A stretch of DNA of 64,000 nucleotides from Ceraceosorus guamensis (GCF_003144195.1 NW_020289998.1:314459-378458), one strand, 5' to 3'. Shown: positions 45,178 to 58,500, counted from the stretch's first letter. Numbers and translations are program-made. The notes: generated by a model not told the origin, from the sequence alone.

Positions 45178-48100
45178 ATGGCCACGCCTGCACATAACGA
45201 TGTCGGCGTCGAGGTCTCACACATAGACCACACCTCGACATGGGGCACAGGAGACCAAGACGCCCCGAATGGAGGTAACGAAGGCCACATCGTGAGCGAG
45301 CGGACCCCACTGATTGGCCGGCCTTCTCATTCCGGCTCCATCGGCTCACTTTCCCACTTGCAAGAGGACATCGAGGCGAGATGGACACGATGGAAGGACA
45401 AGGTGGCGCGTCTTGCCAAGCCAAAAAAGGGAGGTTCTGGAGACGAGGCACAACTACTCATCAGCCTCTTTGCTCCTGCTGCAGCGGACGGGGACTGGAG
45501 AGATGCTCGGAGCGCTCCACCTCACGTGAGTCCTCGCCCTTCTTTCCGCAGATGGAGGAATGCTGACGACATGTATGCGCTTCTCTGCGAACGTCTAGAA
45601 GCCTGCACAAGACGCCATGGGTACGGCGCTACATCTGTGAGTCCTCGGATCATGAGCAGATTACGCTTGCTGAGCAATTTACGCTCTGCCGACAGCAATG
45701 TGGATCGAGTTCGAGCTGCGATCGCTCAAGGAATCTACCCGAAGATGATCACGACCGGCTCGTCCGGGTCGTATTTCGCGCGGGCACCGGTAGAGACGCA
45801 AGGCGCTCAGCTCCATGTCGGACATGAGCACGAAGAAGAGGCTACAGTCCTACACCAAAATCTGGAGACTGTAGCCGTCTTCAAACCTCAAGATGAAGAA
45901 CCGTACGGCAACTTGAATCCCAAGCGCGTGTTCTTGAGGAAGTACCTCTGGTGGGCGATGGGCCGACCGTGGTGAGTCAGGCTGCACTACTCATGATCAG
46001 CGACCTTTTGAAGTTCTTCTGACGTTCGCACATCGCGTCGTGCACAGCCTTATACCTAATTTTTCGGCGTTCTCAGAGGTGGGGGCGTCTTACTTGGACG
46101 TCCGCTTGGAACTTGGATTGGTACCTCGGACAGAGCTGATTGAGCTCAGCAGTCCGAGCTTTCACTACGAATTCAAAGACCGCATGTTGTGGGATCGGGA
46201 ACGACGCTGGCCCCCTCAGAAGGCAAGTGCCCACAAGAATACCTACCTCGCCCGCGTGGGAGAACGCTCTAACCTTCTTCAAATGCGCTTCTTCGACAGC
46301 TTGGCTCTTGGCAGACATTCTTGCCTGGCTATCGCAATGCCTCTGATTTTCTGCGCGCCCATCCGTGGCCCTCAAGACCGCGCTCGCTACTCGAACACGA
46401 TTTGGAAGCCGAGCAGCGAGCTCACAGCAAAGCGCGCAAGAGGCAATCGAAGAAGTTGCGGACCTGCGTTGTGAGCTTGAAGAATGTGCTCCTATGCAGA
46501 CAGGGCTACGAACCGGACGATGAAGACGATGAAGACGAGGGTGCGATGGAAGGTGGGGAGGGAACAGCAACTACGGAGGATGATGAGTTCCTTTGGAACC
46601 CTGACAATATGCAGAGCTTCAGGCTCGAGCTCGAAAAGGTAAGTAGGGGTACAGGTCTGTGCAGGGGCCTCAGCCTCCACCTACTGACGCTGTACTTTTT
46701 CCACCGCGTCAGCTCGTCTGCTTGGATTATCTTCAGCGCAACACCGACAGAGGCCTCGACAACTTCATGCTTCACCCCTACACAGACGAAGAAGGGAAGC
46801 AACGTATTGCGCTGGGGGCGATCGACAATAGCCTAGCATTCCCTCACAAACACCCCGTCGGAATCCGAAGCTATCCTATGGGCTGGTTATACCTACCGGT
46901 GGACCTCATTGGCGGAGTAAGTGCCCAGGGAACCGTATGGTCGGCCACCAGGGATCGGAGGCAACGACTGACTTCATCTCACTCGCGCAGCCGTTCTCGG
47001 CATCCACGCGAGCTAGTCTCATACCAATGCTTTCGTCGCCACGATGGTGGCTTCATACTGTGCGTGGTCTGCGTGACATCTTTCAGCGCGATGAACATTT
47101 CGATGCCAAGCTGTTTGAGCGTCAGATGGCTTTGATGCGAGGGCAAGGCTGGAATTTGCTGCAAAGCCTGCGCAGCGAGGATGAAGGTATGTCGGCACAC
47201 GATGCGCTCATCGTCGCATAGGCTCACTGCTGCAAATGCGCGTTTCACAGGCCCTTTGGAGCTTTGCGCTCGTCAAAAGCAGGTAGTCAAGCAAGAGAAG
47301 CGTCGAATGACGCCTACCCAAATTGCCGACACTCCCGGATCAAGGGTGGCACTTTTCCAGCCTGTCACGCACGCCCAAGTCATCATCGCACCTCCCACGC
47401 CTGCTCAAGCTGCTTTCGATGACTCAGCCAAAGCACAAGCGGTAGATGTTCCAACCGCTTCCCGGTCGGAGCCCTCGACTGCCGCAGCAGTTGGTGCCCA
47501 ACCACGGTCGCTGCCAGAAGCCAGTGCTGGGTTCGGTTGGACCGCTCAGCCCGGTCGTGTACCACGCCCTGGTCATGAAAGAGGACTCAGCAATGAGAGC
47601 AGCTACGATGAAGGCTCTTTGGGTATCGACGTCGTTGCTGAGCGAGACAAAGCAGCTCGCAAGGCGAAGAGGCCCACTCTGCGAAAAGCACTGACTGGAG
47701 CTGTCGGCGCGTCGATGTCACCAAGCCGCGGACGCTCCAGCGCTCGCAAGAGCTCTCGGCATGTGCCTACAAGCTCAGAAGAGGACACGTTCCGACCTGT
47801 CCCTAGCCCTGATCGATCTCCCCTGGCTACATCTCGACTTTCACGAGCAAAGCGCAACGATGCAGGTCATGTAGAAGCAGCCACCAGTCCGTCAATCGAA
47901 GCGACACTTGCGGCTTCTACCCACGGAGCAGGAGTCAGTCCGAGGAGTCCGCTTGCTCGCCTACGGCATGGAGAGGAGCACGATTTGCACGGTTCGGTCG
48001 CTTCTTTGCCATCTGCTAGCCCTGCTCCACTAGCGCCTCAGGAGACCTCTTCGGGACGACCGCGAGGCGCGAGCGTGAGCAGTTGGAGTATTGCAAGCTT

Positions 48101-48287
48101 CGCCGCGCCCGAGAGGGATCGTTCGCAAAGGATGGTGTGCATTGTCGAGGTGAGCTACCAAGTGTTCTTGGCCAGACGCGCTGTGAAAGCGGCACGTGCT
48201 GACTTGACCTCGCCTTTCACCTGCAAATAGCGACTCGAAGCGGACGACGGCATTGCCTGGCAAGCATGGCTCGGCCTGGGCGCCTGA
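45178..48287 (+). CDS. Type II phosphatidylinositol 4-kinase (Lsb6-like)
   Basis: Makes PI4P on Golgi, endosomal, vacuolar or plasma membranes. Seven exons: 45178-45971, 46048-46222, 46300-46638, 46713-46916, 46991-47186, 47251-48149 and 48231-48287, about 887 residues, longer than yeast Lsb6 (about 600). Kinase motifs: GIYPKMITTGSSGSYFAR (glycine-rich loop), VAVFKPQDEEPYGNLNPK (ATP-binding Lys), CLIPNFSAFSEVGASYLD, KLGSWQTFLPGYRNAS, LVCLDYLQRNTDRGLDNFML (catalytic loop) and IALGAIDNSLAFPHKHP (DN metal site). The yeast-type palmitoylation CCPCC is not seen; the corresponding place is a plain PF-rich loop. An acidic insert (DEDDEDEG type) lies before the catalytic loop. The C-terminus is a Ser/Pro/Arg-rich extension of about 300 residues. 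The second intron has a GC donor (AAG/GCAAGT); both flanks match the family only if it is used. Confidence 0.92.
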
Positions 48288-48489
48288 ACATATCAGCGTC
48301 GAGGGCGCACGATGCGTGTGATCTCGGCGTGCAGAGAATTGATACCCAAACGTTCAAATGCAAGACTGGCCTATGATGCGCTGCAGATCATTGAGATGTG
48401 CTTTCTGCTCGCGGATCAGGATGCTGCAAATTTCGCACAAGCGAACAATGTCAAGCTCGACTCGTTTTGTCGAGCAGCCTGTGCGGTTT

Positions 48490-50098
48490 TTACAGTCTCC
48501 ATCGAGCGCCGATCCGAAGTGACTCGTCGGCAGGCTCCAAGGTGCTGCTGTTTGACGCGGCTTCCGCGACCAAGGTCGGCTCCATGAATCTGGGAGAGAG
48601 GCGCGTGACGCTTATCAAGCCATTCATCAAGGCCCCTTTGAGTGATGGCGAGACCTCAAAATGATCAGGGACCATTGCATAGAAGGGCCGCATTGGGTAT
48701 GCACACTCACAAATATCCGTGCCTTCGGGCAATGCTTCCAATGGCGGATTCAACAGGCTCGTCATGACGGGTGAGAAGTGGACCTTGGATGCTGGTGCGG
48801 GCGCATGAGACGGTGTGTGGGCACTTGAACTGGTTGATGGCAAATCAGATTGTGCTGTGGGCTGCGCTTTAAATGGTTGATAGAGCTGTTCGACCGAAGA
48901 GAGACAATTCGGATCAGAAAGCCTCGCACAAACACATTGTTCCATCAAGCTCGAATCGCACTGACCTGACCATAAATGCTATCCCACATGGTCGTGTACA
49001 CTGCAGTAGGTTCTCGAAGCGTCCAGCCCAGGGGAAGATTGACCGCATACACTCCCACATTTGGCTCCCAAGTCGAAGAGAGGCGCTCGACGATCCGACA
49101 TGCAGCGTGATGAGCCAACTTGCTGACACTTCGGCTCTCTTCCTTGGCATCCAAGCCGCCCACATTGCTTTGCCGCGCCTTTTCTAAAGCGGGAGGCAGA
49201 TTTGTAAAGTGGCCGTAGGACAGGGAGATGGATCTCACGCCTGCTAGCGCACCCGCCAACGCGGCACCGACGGTTCCAGAGGCAAGAGCAAAGGCCGTAC
49301 CGGTATTGCCTGAAATGCAGTCAAGTGGCGGGAAGAGGATGTCAGCGCTGATCGAATGCTGCGAAGCTACCAGCTGCGCTGGACTTACGACCAAAATTGG
49401 GTCCGCTAATGACCAAATCGAATGCCGGCTTACCGTCTGGGACCGGCGGATCGTCTGGAAACAGTGCTCTGCTATTGAACAAACCGATGTTCGTGCACGA
49501 TGTTGGGCTCTGAGAAGTGGGCCCCGTAGAGTAGAAAGAAGCTGAACATGAGCTGCAGATGATGGATGTGCGAATGCGCTGCTGCACTGGATTGCGCAGA
49601 ACGCTGCCCACTCACCCCATCGCACAGCACCCACTCTGCCGTCTCTCCTTGCCGCCTGGGTCTCCTGACAGGACTCCAGCAATTGGCCGTGTCGGCGTTC
49701 TTGCCGGAATAGTTGCCCTGCAGCGGATAGTAGCTGCACGGTGGGAGATGCAGCAGAGGTGAGAAGGAAGGCTAGCGCATGTCTGGAGGCAAAGCAAGGA
49801 AAAAGCGCTGAATACGCTGGATCTACTCACTACCACAGTGCGACCGGTGCCAATGTCGCAGCCATGCCTCCCCAGCTCTTCTCTGAGAGCGGCAGTGATC
49901 CAGAGGAGAGCGTGGGTGTGGCCGTCAGCGATGCGGGGTGGAGCGACATGCCGCTCACGATGAATCTCACTCACGCGATGAAGGGATGACCACTCGCACA
50001 TCCCATCCAGCCTCTACGAGAGCATCGTGAAAGCCGAGAATGTGGGGAGAGTGCGATGAGGGTGGTCCATCATCGTTGACCAAAAGGCAACGGGGCAT
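48490..50098 (-). CDS. SurE-like 5'/3'-nucleotidase (survival protein SurE family)
   Basis: Metal-dependent nucleoside monophosphate or acid phosphatase fold. Six exons: 50098-49975, 49882-49834, 49733-49616, 49509-49389, 49309-48966 and 48885-48490, about 383 residues. SurE motifs are LLVNDDGPPS (the NDDG metal site), WDVRVVIPSSRQKSW, EWVLCDGSPTSCTNIG, DLVISGPNFGRNTGTAFALA (SGPN-G-N site) and GTVGAALAGALAGVRSISLS. The C-terminal part, VPDHFEVSPSLKGALMNGLISV, fits the family end. A GTGAGT within the last exon is not used, because no acceptor follows and the frame reads through to family-like sequence. It resembles the SurE half of yeast Pby1 but lacks the tubulin-tyrosine-ligase-like half. 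It converges with the PI 4-kinase gene across 202 bases. Confidence 0.85.
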
Positions 50099-50682
50099 CT
50101 TGGGTACTGTAGCGCGTCGCTTTCAGCGGTGGTGAGAATGGGAGTGGAAGTGAGAGTGGAGCTTGTGGACACGGAGCTCTTGTTCGTTCGGCGTGAAGCA
50201 GAGGAGGCGATTTGGGGAGGCGATCTGAGTGACAAAGCAGCAGCTCATTCTTCGCTGCGTGCGCGTGCATCATCGTTAATCACTGAATGAATGTGAATCG
50301 ATGTTGTGTTGTGTGGAGCTTCGGACAAACCTTCACCCCGCCGCGCATACAAACCTACAAGTCGCGTTGCAGCGCAGCTCATGTCAAGCAACTTTCGCGG
50401 TGTAGGTACGGTACGGGTACTCGTGACGTGCACCTGCACCTGCGCGCGCTCTTCGTGATCACCGTGTGCGACATGTGCTTGCCTTCCCCTGTCATCCCAT
50501 CTCTCCACCACAACGCAGAGTCCAGCTGTCTTTGACGCGACTCCAGAGCAACAGGCAGCAACGTGGATCATTGTGCTTTCAGAGTTGCGTGACGCGTCCA
50601 AGAGGAAGAGCGGAAGTGGGGCGTCGCTGCAAGTCAAGTGCCATCAGCAACACCTGAGTCAAAGTCACAACAGGGTGGGACC
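50099..50682. promoter_or_regulatory. Divergent promoter region between SurE-like and RED genes
   Basis: About 580 bases with no supported gene. Contains gtgtaggtacggtacgggtac, a short direct repeat of GGTAC words near 50400-50421. Nothing else recognised. Confidence 0.4.
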
Positions 50683-52561
50683 ATGGATCAGCAGGCTTTC
50701 AGGCAGCTGCTATCCACTCCAGCACCTGGAGCAAGCAGCGCTTCATCCTCAAACGCTGCCACGGGGTCCAGCAGTGGCGCAAGGCAGTTCGGTCTGGCTC
50801 GTAAGCGCGAGTGAGTCACGAATGGCGAGTATGAGCCTGGAGGTTGTGAGGTTAGGGAACAGCGTGGTCCTGCAGACAGCGGGCGACTTATCGCTCAAAG
50901 CCGTCGCTCGCATCTTTCAGGCAGCCAAGCAGCACTCTTTCGAGTTCCATCAAAGCATCTGAGCTGGCACCTCGCAAGGTGGCCAGCGCACAAGCGCCCA
51001 AGCCCAAACCAGTCCTTCCAAAGGGGTACGTGGATCGAGCAGAGGCCAGAAGGTTGGGCAAGGACGATGCCAACGAGTATGCAGATGTTGACAAGCTGAG
51101 AGAAGATTTTGAGAGGAGAAAAGAGGGATTGAGCGAGGAGGACAGGAGAATGGTGAGTGTGCCAAACGTTGGAATCTGTCCACTTGCTGCCCACGGGTTG
51201 ACCTCGATAAAGGTGCTGCACCATCAATGCCGCTCCAGCTCGAGGAGCAGATGGCATTTCTTGGAGGTGATGCAAAGCACTCGGTCTTGGTCAAAGGTCT
51301 GGACTTTGCTTTGCTTGCGCAAGAGCGCGCCAAAGAAGCTGGCGGAGGCCAAGTCAGCAGCGCCACGGATGACGATTTGGAAGCTGCTTTTGCAGGTGCC
51401 GGTGGCCCAAAAGCGGGACCAGATGATCGCACAAGATCAGGTACCGCAGCAGGGACTGAGACGGGAATCTTGGAGGAATTGGCCAAAAGGAATCTGAGCG
51501 GTAGCTCCAAGTTAAAGTCGCACGAAGATACTCGAGGTCAGGGTGCATTCGGACCGATAGCGAGCGGCTTCAAGCCCATCGGCTCGGGCAAAGATAAGAT
51601 GGAAGCTCCCGAGTACATTTGGAAGGACGGGAAGCGCATGCGCAAGAAGAGGAAAAAAGTGGAAGCAAGTGAACAGGAGCTGGGGCACTCTAACGGCACG
51701 GCTCACACCAACACGAAAGCCGAGTCAAGCACTGAAGCTGCCCCGGCCAAAGCCAAGCCTCTGCCGTCCAACAACAGACCCAGAGCAGCGAACAACAGTG
51801 CAGCTTCCTCGTCGAAATCTGGCAAGACGACTGCTTCTAATCATCCCGCGAACACTCCGGCAGTGCGAGAAAGAACCGATCAGGCTACGCTGCTTTCAGC
51901 TCACGCGTCGACTTCTCGCACATCCGCACACGCATTAGCGAGCACGCCGGCCACCGCACCAGTAGTTGCCCCCCTGGCGGCAAATTTGGACGATGACGAA
52001 GATGAAGACATCTTTGCTGGTGTAGGCAGCTGGCAAGGCATACAAGACTCGGACAGCGATGCAGAAAATTCATTGTCCAAAGGAGACAAGAGCAAAGAAG
52101 CCGAGGCGAGCCAGAGCGATCTCACCAAGGCAAACTTGCCTCGCGACTCGTCCAACAAACGCGCTGGAATGGACTGGTTCAGAAATGACAAGGCTGTTGA
52201 CAAAGGCGAAGCACAAGGATTTAGGCGCTCGACTTCGGCACACGGAGAGCAAGAAGAGGAGGAGGAGGATGAGGCTACAAGGCTCATACGAGCATCGGAA
52301 CGAGCGGTAGCTGCGCCTGCTCGCAAGGTCTCGGCCAGTGCAGTCGACGCTTCTCCACCTCCTCCGTCAAGTATGAGACTGCAGGGATTCAGCGACTCGG
52401 TCATGTCTTCAGAGATGAGCAGGGCAGTCTTGGAGAGGGAGAGACTTGCAGAGGCGAAACGGGAGCAGCGCAAAAAGGAGAGGATGCAAGGCGAAGGGGG
52501 AGGTACGGAGCAGAAGAAGAGAAAGAAGAACAAATTTGGCGGGGCAAACGATGATGATTGA
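50683..52561 (+). CDS. RED-like (IK/SMU-2 family) spliceosomal protein
   Basis: Component of the spliceosomal B complex that works with Smu1. Three exons: 50683-50810, 50921-51152 and 51239-52561, about 560 residues. The RED N-terminal region is present: PKPKPVLPKGYVDRAEARRL, YADVDKLREDFERRKEGL, EEQMAFLGGDAKHSVLVKGL and DFALLAQERAKEA. Later come APEYIWKDGKRMRKKRKKVE, a Ser/Ala/Glu-rich region and a lysine-rich C-terminus. The third acceptor (ctccag) was chosen because it is in phase and joins M to LEEQMAF; an upstream aaag is out of phase. Animal RED has central RE/RD repeats, which are weak or absent here. The stop is only 20 bases from the stop of the convergent Mms22 gene. Confidence 0.82.
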
Positions 52562-52581
52562 CGCGTGCTGCATGCGCAAAT

Positions 52582-55500
52582 TCATGATATTGCAGACGAA
52601 GCGCTCGGAAGGTTCGATTGCTGCAAGCTTTGGAGCAGATTCACCGTTCGGCGGATCTCCAGGTCTGCCCCTCGTAGTATCGTAGGTCCAAGATCACTCC
52701 GCATCGATTGACATACTTCCAGACCAAACTCACAGTAGGTCTTCTTTTCTACCAACGTCTGCTCGCTCTCTTGCGCATAGACGCGCAAAGAAGTGAGCAG
52801 AGCCGACAAGCATGCAAACGTCGCAGATCGCCGCTTACTGCCTTGCTGCGAATGTCCATACTCGTGCGCCATCACCTTGAACATGTTCCGAAGAGCTTGT
52901 GTCCTTTCTTGCTCGAACGCCTCGAGGCTGATCTGATGGAATACGCCACGTTCGTCCCGGGTCCACGGGGCGCTCGCTAGCCAGGGATGTTGAGGCTGGA
53001 CATCACTGAGCGTTCGAGTGTAGATGTGCTGGATAGACAGGTTGGGGGAGGGAGCACTGGCGAACCAGCCAATAAGGAATTCGCCTTCATGCTCTTCGAA
53101 AGCTGTACGGTCTAGCGATGCTGCATTTTGCAAAAAACGTAGCCCGATGTCGCGGCCGGCAATACCATCATTGAAGTGCTTGAAGGACCCAATGCCGTGT
53201 GACAGGAAGCTGCTCCAGTCTCGCAGACCGTTCTGAACGAGCACGTGAGCGCAGCCTGTCCAGCAGTCAATGGCCAACTCCACATGGCTTCGACGTGAAG
53301 CCGTTCGTATCACTTCTTCCAAGTGGCCTCGGTCACGGACCTCGCGACGAGAATCGCCGAGGCCCAGGACAGCCCTTGCAGAATAGGTCGTGAGTCGGTC
53401 CGGATGGAAAATGTTGGATATGTGTCGGAAAATCGAGGTCAATAAGGATCTACTGACAAGGTGGGCAAAGTCGCGATCTAGTTCGCGTATAGGCGGACTT
53501 GGCGGTCTCCCCGAGACCATCTCGGAATCGTCTATGATGCTACGTAGCATCTCATCATCGAGGTCGGCATCAGGGAACAGATCTGCAAAGCTGTCCTGGC
53601 TATCATCGTCCAGGGCGGTCAAAGTGGTGGCGCTCGATTGCCTGTCGGACAAACTTGCGACTGCTCTATTGCGGTGCAATAAGAATGCTTGGATGATCTT
53701 CATCGCTTCGTTGCCGACCGACGGATCGACAGCCAGCTGAGTCTCAAGAACGTCGCAAGTCCAAGCTAGAGGGGTGAAGTGAGCACTGTCAGAACGCTGC
53801 TAGAGTTCAGGACTTCAAGCATACCACTCACCGTGATCGAGCAGCGCAAGATCAGGATATAGTGTCAGTATCTGCTGTGCGGGATCCAACGTTGTCCTGT
53901 CTATCATGTGTTGCACAGATCGCAGAGCAGTGACAATCAGGCTAGTAATTGAGCGCTGCTGCCTCACTTTTGATTGATGCACTTGCTCGTCCCGCAGACT
54001 AGCCACTGCTGCCGAAGGAGCATGACGTGTTTCGACTTCCAGAGCACCAAATTTCTTCAAGAGGCTTGCGAATGATGAGGAGAACCAGCGCATGATCGGT
54101 TCAAGCGGTTGCTTATGGTGTCGAAAGATGACTGCAGCGTACAGCATTGCACGAATGCAGGTGACTTGAGAGGCCAGATCGGCGTCGCCAAAAGCCAGAA
54201 AACTCTTCATCTGGCGCAGACGCTGCGTTGCGGCCGAGGGAACAGTGAAGAGGAAAAGCATCGCAAGCGAATAGTGATTGAAAAGCATCGAGCGCTCCAA
54301 CGCGGTAGGGGGTTTGCTCTGCGTGAAAGGCATTACCCGCATTGGCAACACCCTGGACATCAGTCGCGACACCTGGCGATCGCCGATAGCCTTGTCAGCT
54401 GCAGATTGGCTGATTTCTTTGCAAGCAGCAGCAAGGAGCTTGATGAAGACGTGGAAAGCAGTCGACTCGTGGCGTGCTGCATCGTACAGGAGCCTCGCGT
54501 CGTACTCCCGAAGGAAGGGCGCAAAGTCGTGATCCGTCTCGCGAGGGAGGTTCGTCAACCGGTGGGCGTCGAACAGCTTGAAAAGGTGCGTCATGACTGC
54601 CTCGGCGCCAACGAAACGCCAGTGCCATAGCGAAGAAAGGTTCAGACACCGCTGTACTACGATTTTAAGGTATTGATCGCGCTTGCTGATTGCTGCGCTG
54701 GGCATGGTGCGCTCCACCTCCGTGTCGAATCGCAGACGTACGCGATCCAGAGCATTCTTGATCATACTCCACGAAGCGTCTAGCTTAGGACGCTGGCCAG
54801 TGCTGCCGTGTGAAGAAGAGAATTGGGAGAGCGCACACATGCTGAGCACGATGTACCAGACGCTCTCGGCAGAGACAACGTTCGAGCGCGCTCGGATCAG
54901 GTTATCCCAGTGGCTGACAGCTTTTTCCAAGACGAGCCAGAAACTTAGTCCGTGTCGCGTGCAGAGTGGCTCGGACAGCAAGTGGATGAGAGACACCCAC
55001 AGTTCTGCCGAGTAGTCGCGCAGTATAACAAGTCCGGAGGTTTTCGTGTGTGAGCGCATGGCATCCTTCACGCTCTTCATGGTCCTATGCAGACCGTGAC
55101 AAAGCAGAACGACCATGAGATCGCCAGCGACCTGAGCCATGCCATTCAGAAGAGTGGTCTCGTCGCCGATCTCCGTTGTTGGACCGTCTGCGGTCTTTTC
55201 AAGATTGGTAAAGACGCTACGCCAGGAGAGCTGCAGCGCTAGCCAGCGAATTGCCAGGACGCTCTCGATCATATGCTCCTTTGCGTGATGGTGTACGCCG
55301 ATGCTGGCAAGTCGATGTTGTAGCCGCGCAAGCTCGGAAAGGAGCTGCATTGTCCACGAAGTGCCAGTGCTGGTGCTGCTTGAGCTCAGACGTGTTGGAG
55401 ACCAAGACAGGAAGAAGTCAGCTGCTTCAGCAATACTCATTCGTAGACGAGAGCCGCGCGCAATGGACGGCTCTTGCTGCAGCTTATCAAATTCGTCGAA

Positions 55501-58500
55501 CATGTTGTCGAAGAGCTTGGGCAAGTACTCGATGAGTTCGCTGTCCGAGTTGTGCAACTGCAACGCGACACCGAAGAAAGTGCTTCCTGCTCCGGGTGGA
55601 GGGGGCTGCCGCGCGCCATCCCGGGGCGCGAGCAAGTCGTGCAACTTGCCGCGCCCGAGAGAGGTAGACGAATCAAAGCAAATGCCGATAGGCAAGGGCC
55701 GAATACCAAAGTCGAGAGTCAGGAATCCAAGTTCGGCCCATGCGTCCGCTTCGCGCTGTTGGCTTTGCAGATGATCGGGCATCGGCGCACGAGGTGTGAT
55801 GCATTGGCGACTAGGTATGAACTCGTCGAGGCGCTGCTGTGTCTTCCTAGCGGGCAATGACTTTGGCTCTGAGCTAGCCAGAAGCCGTGCTGGCGTGGCC
55901 AGGTCATTGATCAGATCGACATGAACACGACTCGGGCTGTCGAGAGAAGCAAGACGCAAGGCGTCATTTGAGAAACGGGGCGACCGGTCCGCGCCTGCAG
56001 TTCGTGACATTTGCCGCGGCAACTCTTCGTCAGGCAGAAGCAGAGATGCTGCCGTTCGGCCATCAACCTCAGGCTGTTCTGCCTGCCACTCTACATCAAA
56101 GAGCACCTTGTCGTCCACGAGATCCAGGCTCTTGATAGATCTAGGATGAGCAATGGGCGGGTTGACGGGGCGGTAGGGGGGATACCTGTGACTATACGCG
56201 TTTGACGCACGGCTGCCGCGTGAACGACGATTGGAAGTTCCCCTATGTTCGCGGGTAGATGAGGATCTGTCACGAGGCACGTCACCGAGCGCCCTCGCAT
56301 GTCGCTGCTTCGGACGATCAGAGCTGGTACGTAGTCTGCTGCGCTGAGGCTGACGAACACCTGTTCGTGAAAGCAGGCGATCAATGTCGTCCTTGACTCG
56401 CTTTGGCTTGCGCGGAACAGTGCTTATCGCAGGCCATGAAGAAGTGTTCGTCCACCACCGCACTCCTCGACCGTCGGCATTGTCAGTGTCAGATTCGCTG
56501 TCGCTGCTGACGCTGACTGGCGTGGGTGCGTCATCACTCGAGAGGGGATCGCCCTCAATCACGAACCGGGCGTCATCCCGAATTGCACTATTCTTTGCAA
56601 CCCTGCGCCTAGCCTGTCCAGGGATCAACTCCGTGTCTTCGCCTGTACCTTGTAGTGCGTCGATGCTTGTTGCAGGGGTCGAGCGCTGTGGAGGAGGCGT
56701 AAGAGAGTTTCTCTCGGCGTCGCTACCGCTAGCGGGCTCGGGAGTCGCAGAGATGTGTCCATCAGAGTGGTAGTCGTGGCCGCGATGCATTGCTCGCAAG
56801 TCTTCGATGTGTTTCTTGGCCATGCCAAGCGGCATGACGCGCCGAAGGATACGCAGTTGTTGAGCGTAGTACTCCTCAAGCTCCGCAGCATCGGCTCTCG
56901 AGGGGCGTGCATCGGTGCAATTCGAGGCTGCGCGAGTAGCCGCCTCCGTAGCAGATGACCCAGAAGAGTCTGAGTCGGAAACAGACAGGACAGACATTGA
57001 TCTGGCCCTCTGGGAATCGGAGCCTGAGTTCGAGCGCGCCTGATGCAAGCGCCTCAGCCGTTTACGAGGCCGGATTGGCTGTGACGCGGAATCATCAGTA
57101 TAATCACCATTCGCCTCTGTGCCGACTGGACGCGCCGCAGTGGGTGAGGCAGAGCCCTGATGGGTCCTGCGAGATTTGTAGCTGGTGATTGGCTGTTCGC
57201 GTCGGCCGGGCGAGATGAGCACAGCAGGCTCGCTTCGCACACCCTTGTCATTGTCCACGATGACATCGTCATCTGACGTTAGCTCGCCGCCAAATGCAGC
57301 GAACAGAGACGCGGTGTCTGGTGCAGTGCGGAGTTCTCTAGCATTGCGAGACCGGTGTGCTGCTTTTCTCTCCTTCTCTTTCCTCTTCTCCTCCTTCTGC
57401 TTCAGCTTCCGCTCTTCGCGCTTCCGGCGTCTCAGATCCTTTTCCCACGCGTGTCTCGTGGCGACCTGATCGTCTGCTTCCCTGAGTGCCACGTCTTTCC
57501 TCTTGGCTTCTTCCCACTCTGCGTCTAGCTCCTGACGAATCTTCTCCCGGATTTCCCTTTGGCTAACGACAGCGTCCTCCCAGTCATTTCGGAGAAGCCT
57601 GCGGCGATAAGTGAGACCTTCCACGGTGTAAGGCTTGAGCTGCGCTGGCTTACGATCGCGTAGATTGCGCCTAGGTGGGGTCAGCGGCGCGTTCACGAAC
57701 GCTTGCACCTCTTCAGGTACGCCATTATCTCTGTGTCTCGTTGATGTCGCAACACTCGCCGCAGCATGCTCGTGAGGCAGACTGTACGCCGGCACAGTCG
57801 GAGAGACAGCACGACCAGAAGAGGGGCCCGCATCACCAAAATCTAGCAGATGATAGATACCTATGGTCAGCACCAGTATCCCGCGCTCCGCCGAAATCAT
57901 CCTCGTTCTCTGCAGTGCACTCACCTGAACTCTCGCCCCCGGTACCTGACCTTGGAGGCGGCGGAGATCGCCAGCCCATCCCGAGCGCAGGACTTCTCCT
58001 GGGGAATTCATTGGTCAGCAACTCCTCATCCCTCGCCTCAGGGCTTCTGCCTATTGCGCAATGACCCCGAGACTGAAGCGATGAGGCGGACGCGGAAGCA
58101 TCGAGATCAGGCATAGATGACGATGGAGTGGTGCTCCTTGAGCGCGCGATCGCCCTACGTGGCTGTAGAGACGGCAGCAGTCCCACCGACTGAGTAGCGG
58201 ATGTGTTCCCAGAAATCTTGCAGTGCGACGGCATCATGCCGTTTACAGGTTGAGAAAAGGATCGATAATCCCAAGCATCGCTCTCACGCGTCGTACTCAT
58301 GGCTCTGGCGGCAGAGTGGTGGGAGGGCTGAGAGGCCGAAATAGGTCTGTGAAGTTCCTGTACTGGGATTTGGCGTCGAGCCAGGGCCCCGAATTCAGCT
58401 TTGGTAGAGGCCTGAGCGCTACCGCGTGCTCTGATTCTGCTACTTGCTGCTGCGTGCGTTTGTGGCGGGCTGGCAATGGCATGATTGGCCCTGTTGCTTG

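Noticed and set aside
45532-45557. GTGAGT...CCGCAG pair inside the first exon of the PI 4-kinase gene
   Set aside because: Only 26 bases, and the frame is open across it.
45639-45697. GTGAGT...GACAG pair (59 bases) before GIYPKMI in the PI 4-kinase gene
   Set aside because: Removal would shift the frame away from VRAAIAQGIYP; the unspliced frame is open and correct.
48700-48711. GTGAGT donor in the last exon of the SurE-like gene
   Set aside because: No in-phase acceptor follows, and the unspliced frame continues into family-like sequence.
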